From Candidatus Competibacteraceae bacterium (GTDB lineage Bacteria; Pseudomonadota; Gammaproteobacteria; Competibacterales; Competibacteraceae): DNA of 64,000 nt. The stretch spans positions 186,001-250,000 of the forward strand of contig JADJQQ010000018.1 in assembly GCA_016712625.1 (NCBI GenBank), written 5' to 3'. Positions 17,671-26,844 of the stretch are shown piece after piece (within the stretch, counting starts at the first letter, position 1; every line of letters starts with the position of its first letter). Position numbers and translations under genes: made by a program. The notes beneath the pieces were generated by a model. That model did not search any database. It saw nothing but the letters and a program-made list of their open reading frames with translations, and was not told where the DNA came from.

Positions 17671-17824
17671 GCCCGAGCGCGTGGCCTATCACAAGTCACA
17701 AACGATAAACGGCGAGCTGACCCGGATTGAGGACATCGTGCCGATTGTGAAATTTCTCGCCACCGACGGCTGGTGGATCACCGGCCAGACGCTTTTCGCC
17801 AATGGCGGCTACACGACTCGATAA
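17669..17824 (+). pseudogene. C-terminal stub of a short-chain dehydrogenase/reductase
   Basis: The final 51 codons read RIEDIVPIVKFLATDGWWIT followed by GQTLFANGGYTTR-stop, the C-terminal 'TGQ-x-L-x-A-x-GG' end of SDR enzymes. The Rossmann and YxxxK parts are missing. The junction with the cardiolipin synthase stub at about 17669 marks a deletion or illegitimate recombination. Confidence 0.75.
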
Positions 17825-18067
17825 GTTTTTAGCGAGCCAAGCATCGGGGAGGGCGGCCAAGATACCAGCACAGTGCTTGGGTGGCGTTTATGATAATTGT
17901 TTGGTTTGACCGACTTGACAGGTGCAAAGAGTTGTCCAGGGGGTCAGGACGCATGCTGACTGACAGCCTGAAAAGGAGCATCCAGATAGTCAGGTTGTAC
18001 GCTTAGGTCATGCGAGATATCCTGAATAATTTCAGTTTTAAATGTGGATTTCGCATCCTCGGACCTA

Positions 18068-18105
18068 GAAAAACCGTAAGGGAGCAGTTTAAACCGCTCC
18101 CTTAC
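18068..18105 (-). terminator. Rho-independent terminator of catalase
   Basis: A perfect 10-bp stem (GTAAGGGAGC at 18076-18085 and GCTCCCTTAC at 18096-18105) with the palindrome GTTTAAAC in its loop lies 29 nt past the catalase stop. On the reverse strand it is followed by GGTTTTTC, a T-run. Confidence 0.85.
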
Positions 18106-18133
18106 AGTTCACCCCAAATGTTTGGAAAAACGG

Positions 18134-19573
18134 TTACAGGCCCAGTGCTTTCTTAACCCCTTCGCCATAAGCGGAGTCGCATTTCGCGCAGTTATCGATG
18201 TGGCGCTGCTTGATGAAATCAGGTGCGTCGCCCAGCGCGCGGGCGGTGTTGTCGAACAACGCCTGCTTTTGCTGGGCATTCATCAAACGGAATAACGCGC
18301 GCGGCTGACTGAAATAATCGTCATCGTCCTCGCGGAAGTTCCAGCGGTCAGCCGAACCGTCGATTTTCAGCGGCGGCTCGCGATAATCCGGCTGCTCTTG
18401 CCACTGGCCGTAGCTGTTCGGCTCGTAATGCAACAGGCTGCCCGCGTTGCCGTCTACTCGCATCGCCCCGTCGCGGTGCATGTTGGTGAACGGACAGCGC
18501 GGTTGGTTGACCGGGATTTGATAATGGTTGACGCCTAACCGATAACGCTGGGCGTCGCCGTAGCTGAATAGACGCCCTTGCAGCATCTTATCCGGCGAGA
18601 AGCTAATGCCCGGCGCGACATTGGCGGGATTGAAGGCCACCTGTTCCACATCAGCGAAATAATTCTCCGGGTTGCGGTTTAGCTCCATCACGCCGACTTC
18701 GATCAATGGATAATCTTTATGCGGCCAGACCTTCGACAAATCAAAAGGATGATAGGGCACCTTTTCGGCATCCAGCTCCGGCATGACCTGTACGAATAAA
18801 GTCCACTTCGGAAAGTCGCCGCGCTCGATGGCGTCATAGAGATCGCGCTGATGGGTTTCGCGGCATTTGCCAATCGCTGCCTCGGCTTCGGCATCGGTCC
18901 AATTTTTAATACCTTGCTGGGTTTTGAAGTGGAATTTGACCCAGCAGCGCTCGTTTTGTGAGTTGATGAAACTAAAAGTGTGTGAACCGAAGCCGTGCAT
19001 GTGGCGGTAGCTGGCCGGAATACCCCGGTCGCTCATCACGATGGTGATTTGGTGTAGCGCCTCCGGCAACAGCGTCCAAAAATCCCAGTTGTTGCCCGCC
19101 GAGCGCAGGTTGGTGCGCGGATCGCGCTTGACGGCCTTGTTGAGGTCGGGGAATTTGAGCGGATCGCGCAAGAAGAACACCGGCGTGTTGTTGCCGGTCA
19201 GGTCCCAGTTGCCTTCCTCGGTGTAAAACTTTATGGCAAACCCCCGGATATCGCGCTCGGCGTCTGCTGCCCCGCGCTCGCCAGCCACGGTCGAAAAGCG
19301 CACGAACAAGTCGGTTTTTTTGCCGATCTCGCTGAACAGTTTGGCCCGCGTGTAGCGGGTAATGTCGTGGGTAACGGTAAAGGTACCGAAAGCGCCGGAA
19401 CCCTTGGCGTGCATCCGCCGTTCGGGAATCACCTCGCGGTCGAAATGGGCCAACTTCTCCAAGAGCCAAATGTCTTGCATCAACAGCGGACCGCGCGGGC
19501 CAGCGGTCAGCGAATTCTGATTGTCCGGCACCGGCGCGCCAGCGGTAGTGGTCAGTTTGATCTTGTCGCTCAT
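18134..19573 (-). CDS. katA: Catalase, monofunctional heme type (small subunit, clade 3)
   Basis: A 479-residue heme catalase that disproportionates hydrogen peroxide in the cytoplasm. The distal His55 is in RRMHAKGSGAFG, the distal Asn128 in GNNTPVFFLRD, and the proximal heme Tyr in GRLFSYGDAQRYRLG. Length and the KatA-like C-terminus fit small-subunit catalases. The ATG at 19573 has AAGGAAC upstream; the open frame extends 17 codons further without a site. An OxyR-like half site lies about 100 nt upstream and a strong terminator follows, so it is a monocistronic oxidative-stress gene. Confidence 0.96.
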   Translation of the reverse strand: MSDKIKLTTTAGAPVPDNQNSLTAGPRGPLLMQDIWLLEKLAHFDREVIPERRMHAKGSGAFGTFTVTHDITRYTRAKLFSEIGKKTDLFVRFSTVAGERGAADAERDIRGFAIKFYTEEGNWDLTGNNTPVFFLRDPLKFPDLNKAVKRDPRTNLRSAGNNWDFWTLLPEALHQITIVMSDRGIPASYRHMHGFGSHTFSFINSQNERCWVKFHFKTQQGIKNWTDAEAEAAIGKCRETHQRDLYDAIERGDFPKWTLFVQVMPELDAEKVPYHPFDLSKVWPHKDYPLIEVGVMELNRNPENYFADVEQVAFNPANVAPGISFSPDKMLQGRLFSYGDAQRYRLGVNHYQIPVNQPRCPFTNMHRDGAMRVDGNAGSLLHYEPNSYGQWQEQPDYREPPLKIDGSADRWNFREDDDDYFSQPRALFRLMNAQQKQALFDNTARALGDAPDFIKQRHIDNCAKCDSAYGEGVKKALGL

Positions 19574-19651
19574 AATTATGTTCCTTTCCAGTGCTGAATC
19601 ATTGGTTTGGGCTTGCACTTTCACTATCGCAAAGGAGGTTTCTTAGTTCAA

Positions 19652-19688
19652 ATTGGATGTAATTAACAAGTCGATAGCTAATATCTAT
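19652..19688 (-). promoter_or_regulatory. Probable OxyR binding site upstream of katA
   Basis: ATAGCTAATATCTAT (19674-19688) fits the OxyR half-site consensus ATAGnTnnnAnCTAT at every fixed position. A second, weaker unit (19652-19666, 6 of 10 fixed bases) lies exactly 7 nt away, the spacing of tandem OxyR half-sites. It sits about 80-115 nt upstream of the catalase start. Confidence 0.6.
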
Positions 19689-20014
19689 ATCATGATTTTT
19701 ACCAGGTAAATCCGTGCTGTAGCGCATCCCTATAGCATGATGTGTCTAACTATAAAAATTGTGAATGAGTATAGAAAGTTCAAATCGTTCCGTTACTCGG
19801 TATGCGCATTGCCCCGAATTGAAGGTACGCAGAAACAGATGAAACAAAGTTCAAGTATCGAGAAATCAGGCTGAAATTGTTCAAGTCTAATTTTAGAGCC
19901 GCCGAAAAGCTAAGGTCAGCCCCGCAACCTGCTCGGCTGACATTGCAACACAGAGATCGTCGCTTGACGAAATCAATTCAGACGGGTTGGGCTTCACTGA
20001 AACAGGAGGGCGCC

Positions 20015-20383
20015 ATGAGCGCACTAACGCCCGCGCGGCTTCGCAAGGATAATGTGATTTTCGCCGGTACCGGCGGCGTAAGCCAAGGAAATCGGTCTAG
20101 CGGTTTTCTGCCGGCTTTTTATGATGCCGAGAGCGGGTCGGTGGAAGTCGCCCGTTTCAGCAACGGCGCGCCGGCTCCCATCCATTTATTGGAGGGATTG
20201 CCCGAGGCGTGGGTGAAGCAGCGACGGCCTTCCGGTCAGGTGATCGCGGTCAAGGATTCGGTGATCGCGGGATTCCTTCGCCAAGGCCGTTTTTACACCC
20301 GCGAGCAGGCCGGTCACGCCATGAAGCTATTGACAGCTCGCCAATCCGTTAAACCGGCGAACCCGGCTATTGATAGTCCCTGA
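20015..20383 (+). CDS. Conserved hypothetical protein, 122 aa
   Basis: A cytoplasmic-looking protein with AGGAGG five nt before the ATG at 20015; the longer upstream frame is not needed. It opens with ALTPARLRKDNVIFAGTGGV, then SGFLPAFYDAESGSVEVARF and HLLEGLPEAWV. This looks like a small uncharacterised family found next to stress or mobile genes. No catalytic motif is visible and the function is unknown. Confidence 0.65.
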   Translation: MSALTPARLRKDNVIFAGTGGVSQGNRSSGFLPAFYDAESGSVEVARFSNGAPAPIHLLEGLPEAWVKQRRPSGQVIAVKDSVIAGFLRQGRFYTREQAGHAMKLLTARQSVKPANPAIDSP

Positions 20384-20643
20384 TTGGGTCACCGCTGTTT
20401 ATACCAAGCTTACAGCGTTCCAAGCGATGCGCACCTGGTTACGTCGGTGTTGGTCATTCGCACGGGTCGCAAGCGACGCGGAGGGTGCCATAGGTCGCCG
20501 CCGCGCCCGCGCAGTTAAAGACGGGCAAATTAAAATATCCGTACAGCCGCCGCCAAAGCGGCGTTGCGAAAAAAAGCAACCAGTCATTTATTGACTGTGG
20601 GTAACTGAAAGGAAGGCGTGGGTATGGCGCTAACAGAGCGATT

Positions 20644-20662
20644 CCCCCAGCGAGGCTGGGGG
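20644..20662. terminator. GC-rich hairpin, possible terminator
   Basis: CCCCCAGC-GAG-GCTGGGGG forms a perfect 8-bp stem with a 3-nt loop between the converging genes at 20383 and 20673. On the plus strand it is followed by CCTTCTTT, so it would serve the plus-strand transcript best; it may also slow the reverse one. Confidence 0.55.
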
Positions 20663-20672
20663 CCTTCTTTGC

Positions 20673-20948
20673 TCAATAGAAGCTGATGTGACTGCGATCG
20701 TTAAAGCCCGTTAGGCTGAGACGAACGTCATTCAAAGGCTTGTTGGAACGGGCGGCTATCATGACAGTGTGATCGTAACCACGCTCGTTAAAACCGCTTG
20801 GCAGGATACCAACCGACTGACGTTGAATTTTAGGATCGGGTTTCACGCTGGCGATGAAATCTTCGCCACGTTGGTTGAAAGATTCGGCATGAGCCGCTGT
20901 GAAACTTCCAGCAAACCCTAGCGCGATCGCGATAATCAAAGTTTTCAT
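20673..20948 (-). CDS. Small exported protein with FNxR repeats
   Basis: A 91-residue protein with a clear signal peptide (MKTLIIAIALGFAGSFTAAHA, cut before ESF). The mature part is about 70 residues and contains three spaced copies of the motif F-N-(Q/E/D)-R: SFNQRGED, GFNERGYD and GFNDRSH. GGAG six nt upstream supports the ATG at 20948. No family is recognised; the repeated motif suggests binding to a surface or ligand in the periplasm. Confidence 0.65.
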   Translation of the reverse strand: MKTLIIAIALGFAGSFTAAHAESFNQRGEDFIASVKPDPKIQRQSVGILPSGFNERGYDHTVMIAARSNKPLNDVRLSLTGFNDRSHISFY

Positions 20949-21243
20949 GGTCTTCTCCATGGCAAAAGGTCGTTGAATAGACATCACAGTCTGGCTTAAT
21001 CCATCGAGCGCACTATAGGATTGAAGGCATTTCTAAATGATTTCCGGGTGGTGGAAATTGACTACATTTGTAAACGAATTTGTAACCGAGCGCTCATACT
21101 CATTGCTAATTAAAAAATTCAGCACCCGTGTCAGGCGCTACAAGCGTAAAGTAACTACCTCTTTATCAATGATCTTAGAAAGATCTTTTGCTTTTTAACC
21201 TCAGATCAGACCATTGCGCACTGCTAAAGCTGGAGACGTAGTC

Positions 21244-21968
21244 ATGAACGATCAAGCGCATATTTTAGTCGTCGACGATGAGCCTGATTTGCGGGAGATG
21301 GTTGAAGAGTATTTGAAAAAACAGGGTTTTTCAGTCTTGATGGCGCAAAATGGCGCTGTCATGCGCCAGCTTATAGCGGAACAAACGATTGATCTGGTGC
21401 TGCTGGATGTCAGAATGCCTGGCGAAGACGGGCTGAGTCTGGCCCGATTTTTGAGAGAGCATTATTCAGTTGGAATCATTATGTTGACGGCCATGGGCGA
21501 GGTAATCGACCGGGTCGTGGGCCTGGAAATGGGTGCTGACGATTATATCAGCAAACCCTTCGACCCCCGCGAGTTACTGGCGCGCGTCAAAAGCGTGTTG
21601 CGCCGCTTGGACTCGCGGCCAAAAACGGATGAAGCGTCATCCGATCAATTTTCGACCGGCGTGCGATTTAGCGATTACGTGCTGAATCTGGAATCTAACC
21701 AATTGTTTGGTAGCGATGGAGTAGAAATTCCCATCACCAGCATGGAGTTCGATCTGCTGAAAGCCTTTATTACTCATCCGAACCGGGTTTTATCCCGCGA
21801 TCAACTTTTGGACTTGGCGCACAATCGCAATTGGGACCCGTTTGATCGGAGCATCGATGTGCGTATCACCCGAATCCGGCGCAAGATCGAACAAGATCCC
21901 ACCAAGCCGCAGATTATTAAAACCGTGTGGGGAAAGGTTATATTTTCGTTCCCGATAAAGAACAATGA
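21244..21968 (+). CDS. OmpR-family response regulator (frameshifted near the C-terminus)
   Basis: Receiver domain with acidic Asp11/Asp12, phospho-acceptor Asp55 (LLDVRMPGEDG), Thr82 and Lys104, followed by an OmpR-type winged helix (DRSIDVRITRIRRKIEQDP). At 21929-21937 the run GGGGAAAGG lacks one base. As given, the frame runs on to 22116 with an unrelated tail overlapping the next gene; adding one base yields TVWGKGYIFVPDKEQ and a stop at 21966-21968, the canonical OmpR ending. I annotate the repaired end. GGAG precedes the ATG at 21244. It heads an operon with a binding protein and a hybrid kinase. Confidence 0.88.
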
Positions 21969-22033
21969 TGGCGTTTTCAAGCGGTTTGAAGCTTTACGCC
22001 ATTTCCTTATTGACCTTCTTCAGGAGCGCCGTC

Positions 22034-22993
22034 ATGCGACAATCACGTTCGAGAATTTTAGGGATGCTGCTGGCCCTGCTTTTTACAAACGGCGCGGCGT
22101 CCGAATCCTCTTATGAAGGAAAAAAAATCCTTTATATCAATTCCTATCATATTGGTTACGAAGGTAGTGATCCTATTACCGAAAGCATTCAAGGAGTCTT
22201 AAAAAACTATCCGATTGAATTGAAGATCGTCTATATGGATACCAAGCGAAATTCTTCAGAGGAATTCAGTAAGGCCGCCGCGCTGAAGGCCCGGGCAGTC
22301 ATTGAAGAATTTCGACCCGATGTGGTGATCGCCAGTGACGATAACGCGTCTAAGTATCTGATTATGGCTTATTATAAGGATGCTGAATTACCTTTTATCT
22401 TTTGTGGCGTCAACTGGGATGCCTCAGTTTATGGATTTCCCTATAAAAATGTGACGGGAATGATCGAGGTGGCATTGGTGTCGGAAATTTTCCGGCATCT
22501 TAAAAAGTACGCCAAGGGAGATCGGATCGGTTTTATTGCTGGCGATACCTTATCCGAACGAAAAAATTTAGAGTATTACATCAAAAGATTCAACATCCAA
22601 TTCAACCGGATTTATTTTGCAACAACTTTCGATGAATGGAAACAAAGCTACCTAAAGCTGCAAGATGAAGTGGATATGGCGATGATGACCAGCCATGTCG
22701 GTATCGCGAATTGGGATGACGCGGAGGCGCGAGCCTTTGCGGAACAGTATGTCAAAATCCCGATTGGAACGGAGCACCGCTGGTCAATCCCGTTCGCGCT
22801 CGTAAGCGTGGCCAAGGATTTCGAGGAAATGGGCGCTTGGTCGGCGCACGCCGCGCTTAAAATCCTAGACGGCGTTCCGCCCAGCAGAATTCCCATAACA
22901 GCTAATCAGAAAGGCCATTTGCTGTTTAATGCGCGAATAGCGGAAAGGCTCGAAATTAACGGCGTTCCCGCGCTAGCGGAGATCGTGCGGTAG
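22034..22993 (+). CDS. Periplasmic ABC-type substrate-binding protein, sensor-associated
   Basis: A 319-residue exported protein: signal peptide (MRQSRSRILGMLLALLFTNGAAS) followed by a two-lobed periplasmic binding fold (KKILYINSYHIGYEGSD, FRPDVVIASDDNASKYLI, LPFIFCGVNWDAS). It resembles the ABC_sub_bind family. AGGAG precedes the ATG at 22034. No permease or ATPase gene is present; it lies between a response regulator and a Cache-type hybrid kinase. I therefore infer that it presents a ligand to the kinase rather than to a transporter. Confidence 0.8.
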   Translation: MRQSRSRILGMLLALLFTNGAASESSYEGKKILYINSYHIGYEGSDPITESIQGVLKNYPIELKIVYMDTKRNSSEEFSKAAALKARAVIEEFRPDVVIASDDNASKYLIMAYYKDAELPFIFCGVNWDASVYGFPYKNVTGMIEVALVSEIFRHLKKYAKGDRIGFIAGDTLSERKNLEYYIKRFNIQFNRIYFATTFDEWKQSYLKLQDEVDMAMMTSHVGIANWDDAEARAFAEQYVKIPIGTEHRWSIPFALVSVAKDFEEMGAWSAHAALKILDGVPPSRIPITANQKGHLLFNARIAERLEINGVPALAEIVR

Positions 22994-23029
22994 TTTTTGC
23001 AACCAACGGGTCCAGCGGTCGATCGAGCT

Positions 23030-25609
23030 ATGGAACTGTCGCGTTTGTCCCGTTCCTTGACGGGCAAAACCCTATTGCAGATGATCATTCGCATCACGGC
23101 TATCGTGATCGTGGCGAGCGTTATCAGCTATTTCTACGTCAAGCACAATCTTGAAAGTCAAACGCTGGAACAATTACAACAATACGTTCAGGAATGGGGC
23201 GCGCGCGAAAGCGCTGTTTTTGTGCTGGCGCAGGATAATTTACGCACCTTTACCCAAGAATACAGCAAGCGGCTTGAGCAACTCGGCGACACTGATCCGC
23301 GGGCGCAATTTAAGGAGCTATTTGCCGAACGCGACGACGGCAGCATTCGGTTGCGAGAGCGCTTTTTTGCGAGTTCGAATATCACGGGTGTTATTGGAAA
23401 GTATGTGGATCTCAATGACGATTTACAACGGCGTTTGGTAATTGGTTATGAGATGTTGATCCAATACGGGCCTGCTTGGCAAAACCGTTTCACCAATCTT
23501 TATATCACCACGCCCGAACACGCAATACTAATTTTTTGGCCGGGAAAACCTTGGGGATTGAATGCTAATTCTTGGGAAGTCAACGCCAAACTGGCGTTGA
23601 ACGCGCCGGATACCGATCCAGTATTGACCCTTGATGATCGGCGCGCCGAGCGGAAAGCCAATTGGTCCACGCTGTATTTTGATTACGCCGTCAATGATTG
23701 GATGGTATCCGTCACGGAACCGGTTAATCTCGGAGGCCAATATAAGCTTTCCGTGGGCCATGACATGTTGTTGCACGAATTGATCGAGCGCACGATCAGT
23801 AGCCGGATTGGGGGTACCTATAATATCCTGCTGCGCGATGACGGCCGCTTGCTGGCGCATTCTCGCTTTATGGACGCCATTCAAGCCCAAAACGGTAACT
23901 TATCCATTGCGACAGCGAATGATGCGCAATTAACTCGTATTTTCGATTTGGTGAAAAAATACGCCCAAGAGGCTATTATTGATAACAGTCAAGATGATTC
24001 CTATCTAGCGGTAACCCGGCTAAAAGGTCCGGGTTGGTATCTCGTTACGGTCTTCCCGAAGACTATTATCGCCGCGCGTGCTTTTTTAACGGCACGTTTA
24101 ATTTTTCTGCTGGGTGTTCTCGCGCTGCTGGTGGAAATCGCGACGACTTTTTTTGTGCTGAGGACACAGTTAGCGAGACCTCTTAACAGCCTGATGGAGG
24201 CGACCAACCGCATTGCCACCGGCGATTTTAATATCCATTTTGACGATCAACGATTGGATGAAATCGGCCGGTTGGCCCGATCCTTCAACACCATGTCCGA
24301 AGAACTGAGCGCCCGAGAAAGTGCCCTCAGCGAGCGCAGCGCCAAGCTGGCACTGCTCAACCAGCAACTGGAGCGGGAGTTGGAGGAACGCAAGCGCGCC
24401 GAACAGGAAATCGCGCGGCAGCGAGAGGCGCTGCATCAGAGCGAAAAATTAAGCGCCTTGGGGTCCTTGTTGGCCGGGGTTTCTCACGAACTCAACAACC
24501 CGCTTTCCGTGGTGGTCGGTCGGTCGATCATGCTGGAAGAGGAAGCGACCGATGTGCAGTTGAAGGTCAAACTCAGCAAAATTCGCCAGGCCGCCGAGCG
24601 CTGCGCGCGGATCGTCAAAACTTTTTTGTCCATTGCCCGACAGCAGCCGCCCGAACGCAAGCCGGTATCGATCAATGCGCTGATTGAAGCCGCTGTCGAG
24701 ATGATGGCCTACAGCCTGCGCACGGCCGACATCGAGACGGTGTTGGCGCTTGATGTCGCCGTACCGGGAATGTCGGCCGATGCCGATCAATTGACTCAAG
24801 TGTTCACCAACTTGATGGTCAATGCCCAGCAAGCCTTGATGGAGGTCGCGCCGCCGCGACGGTTGAAGATTAGCACCGCCTTTATCCCGGCCGAGCAGAT
24901 CGTGAAAATCGTGTTCGCCGATAATGGCCCAGGCGTGCCGCGGGCGATCCGTTCCCGCATCTTCGAGCCGTTTTACACCAGCAAGCCGATGGGAATCGGC
25001 ACCGGCATCGGTTTGCCTTTCAGTTATGGCGTGATCACTTCTCACGGCGGTCGGATCGAACTGGATCTTAGCGAGACGGAAGGGGCCTGTTTCGCCATCA
25101 TGTTGCCGCTGGCTGCCATGGAGTCGTCGTTGGTGAACGGTTCTCTCCCAAAAGAAACCGGCCTTAAATCCCAAAGCATTCTGATCGTCGACGATGAGGT
25201 CGATCTCGTTGAAATGCTCGGTGAGATGCTGGCGGCGATGGGCCATCGCATCAATATCGCCGCCAGCGGCAACGAGGCGCTGCGCCGGCTGTCGGAACGC
25301 GATTACGACGTGATCTTGAGCGATTTGAAGATGCCCGATTTGGATGGGCCAAGCTTGTATCGGCGCTTGCAACAATCGCATCCGCATCTGATCGAGCGCA
25401 TGATTTTTATTAGCGGCGATACCTTCAGGATGGGAGCGGATGAGTTCCTGGCGCGGACTGGACGACCTTTGTTGGAGAAGCCGTTTATTCCGCGCGAGGT
25501 GATCGAGGTGGTCAATCGGGTGTTAAGTCAAGCAGAGTCGCCGGCTGGCGGGCATGGCGTTGACGGAGCCGCGATGCCCGGGGATGTCGGATCAGCTCCC
25601 ATTGCCTGA
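23030..25609 (+). CDS. Hybrid sensor histidine kinase with Cache-like sensor, HAMP and receiver domain
   Basis: About 859 residues. Transmembrane segment 1 at roughly 14-36, a large periplasmic dCache-like sensor up to about 350, transmembrane segment 2 at about 351-377, HAMP, a coiled coil rich in Glu/Arg, then HisKA with phospho-acceptor His486 (GVSHELNNPLSVVVG), an ATPase domain (DNGPGVP, GIGTGIGLPFSYG) and a C-terminal receiver with Asp765 (SDLKMPDLDG). The translation start is uncertain: a TTG at 22997 is also in frame. It signals with the response regulator and binding protein encoded upstream. Its last codons overlap the convergent gene by 18 bp. Confidence 0.9.
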   Translation: MELSRLSRSLTGKTLLQMIIRITAIVIVASVISYFYVKHNLESQTLEQLQQYVQEWGARESAVFVLAQDNLRTFTQEYSKRLEQLGDTDPRAQFKELFAERDDGSIRLRERFFASSNITGVIGKYVDLNDDLQRRLVIGYEMLIQYGPAWQNRFTNLYITTPEHAILIFWPGKPWGLNANSWEVNAKLALNAPDTDPVLTLDDRRAERKANWSTLYFDYAVNDWMVSVTEPVNLGGQYKLSVGHDMLLHELIERTISSRIGGTYNILLRDDGRLLAHSRFMDAIQAQNGNLSIATANDAQLTRIFDLVKKYAQEAIIDNSQDDSYLAVTRLKGPGWYLVTVFPKTIIAARAFLTARLIFLLGVLALLVEIATTFFVLRTQLARPLNSLMEATNRIATGDFNIHFDDQRLDEIGRLARSFNTMSEELSARESALSERSAKLALLNQQLERELEERKRAEQEIARQREALHQSEKLSALGSLLAGVSHELNNPLSVVVGRSIMLEEEATDVQLKVKLSKIRQAAERCARIVKTFLSIARQQPPERKPVSINALIEAAVEMMAYSLRTADIETVLALDVAVPGMSADADQLTQVFTNLMVNAQQALMEVAPPRRLKISTAFIPAEQIVKIVFADNGPGVPRAIRSRIFEPFYTSKPMGIGTGIGLPFSYGVITSHGGRIELDLSETEGACFAIMLPLAAMESSLVNGSLPKETGLKSQSILIVDDEVDLVEMLGEMLAAMGHRINIAASGNEALRRLSERDYDVILSDLKMPDLDGPSLYRRLQQSHPHLIERMIFISGDTFRMGADEFLARTGRPLLEKPFIPREVIEVVNRVLSQAESPAGGHGVDGAAMPGDVGSAPIA

Positions 25610-26320
25610 TAGGTCCTCGGAAGGCCCGGACAAATAGAGGATTAGGGTGGCGTCATCGCCGTTGTCGATCTGATTCGCGGTGATGCTGGGTAGCAGGCTG
25701 CCTATCCGTAGCACAAAATCAGAGACGAACCGAGCCAGCATTTCCCGGTCGCCCGCTAGTTCGACCCGACAGGTTTGCGAGCGGCATTCAATGTTGCGCG
25801 CCGAACCCTGTATTTCATCGATGCCGGTCAGTGCGTCTTGAATCGCGGCCGTTGTTGTGGAAACCCAACGAGAATCGGTCGGTTCGCGCCGGAAATCGGT
25901 TTCCATTACCCGGAGCGTTTCTTGCCGCTGCTGTTCGGCCTCTTCCCTGGTTTCTGGATCATCCAGCCGCTGGTCGGTGGCAGCCGCATCGGCCGCTTGG
26001 GCGGCTGCTAGTCGTCCATAACCCTGAACTTGCCGTTGCAAGTTCGAAATATCCGCCCTGAGACGAACAAGTTGCTCTTTCAGGGCGGTAATATCGCCCT
26101 GCATTCCATCGACCGTCCTGTTGTTGCTGGCCGCTGGCGCCGTGGATGAGGCGTCATCCGCGCTGGGTGAGAACGAAGACGAAGCCGCTTCGGGTAAAAC
26201 GGATTCTGGCAGAGCCACCGTGATATCGGGTGCCGGTGCTGCGACGTTCGAATAAAGGACATAGCCGCCGCAGCAGATTCCCGCTATCGCAACCAGTCTG
26301 GCAACGGTTGTTAACTTCAT
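25592..26320 (-). CDS. Membrane-anchored hypothetical protein with coiled coil
   Basis: A 242-residue protein with one N-terminal membrane segment or uncleaved signal (LVAIAGICCGGYVLYSNVAA), a low-complexity Ser/Ala linker, a coiled coil (GDITALKEQLVRLRADISNLQRQVQGY, about 75-105) and a C-terminal globular part with two cysteines in NIECRSQTCRVEL that could pair in the periplasm. GGAGGCG seven nt upstream supports the ATG at 26320. The 3' end overlaps the convergent kinase gene. The function is unknown; a role in envelope sensing is only a guess. Confidence 0.65.
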   Translation of the reverse strand: MKLTTVARLVAIAGICCGGYVLYSNVAAPAPDITVALPESVLPEAASSSFSPSADDASSTAPAASNNRTVDGMQGDITALKEQLVRLRADISNLQRQVQGYGRLAAAQAADAAATDQRLDDPETREEAEQQRQETLRVMETDFRREPTDSRWVSTTTAAIQDALTGIDEIQGSARNIECRSQTCRVELAGDREMLARFVSDFVLRIGSLLPSITANQIDNGDDATLILYLSGPSEDLSGNGS

Positions 26321-26364
26321 CGGATCGCCTCCGTTCTGGTAACAGATGAATGAAATGCCAACAG

Positions 26365-26844
26365 TCAATCAGAGATAATAATGCCCAGAATACCGCCGAG
26401 CTTATTACCAGGAATAGTGCATTTCACGGTGTAGCGGCTCCAAAAGCTGCTTTTACCTTGGCCGTTCATATTCATTGCGATTTCTTTGAAACCAGAGCCG
26501 TTAAATGTACCGACTGCGGAGCCTAAAAATTTACCGTTAAAATCAAAACTTGATACGGAACAGGCCGTGCTTTGGTTACCAAAATGCTCTACATCGACAT
26601 ACACAGTTCCTCCATCTGAATCGGTATTAGTTCTAACCAAGGGGCAGATTAGGGATAGTGACGAAGGGCCGTTATTAGTAATCCTAGAAATTTCGTAATT
26701 GGTGTTAACTGCTTCACTTGGGATATCAGGTTGGCAAATACTGCCAGGTATATTGACCACGGCGGCATAGGCTGTCGGCACGCTGCCTAGGATAGAGGTC
26801 AGACCAACGGCCAATACCATACCGATCCTTTTTAAGGATTTCAT
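26365..26844 (-). CDS. Secreted hypothetical protein, 159 aa
   Basis: A signal peptide (MKSLKRIGMVLAVGLTSILG, cut after AYA) is followed by a 130-residue beta-rich domain with four cysteines (SICQPD, SLICPLV, TACSVS, TVKCTIPGNKLG) likely forming two disulfides. This matches a set of uncharacterised secreted proteins of gammaproteobacteria only in style; I cannot name a function. It lies 45 nt upstream of the coiled-coil protein on the same strand and may share its transcript. Confidence 0.65.
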   Translation of the reverse strand: MKSLKRIGMVLAVGLTSILGSVPTAYAAVVNIPGSICQPDIPSEAVNTNYEISRITNNGPSSLSLICPLVRTNTDSDGGTVYVDVEHFGNQSTACSVSSFDFNGKFLGSAVGTFNGSGFKEIAMNMNGQGKSSFWSRYTVKCTIPGNKLGGILGIIISD

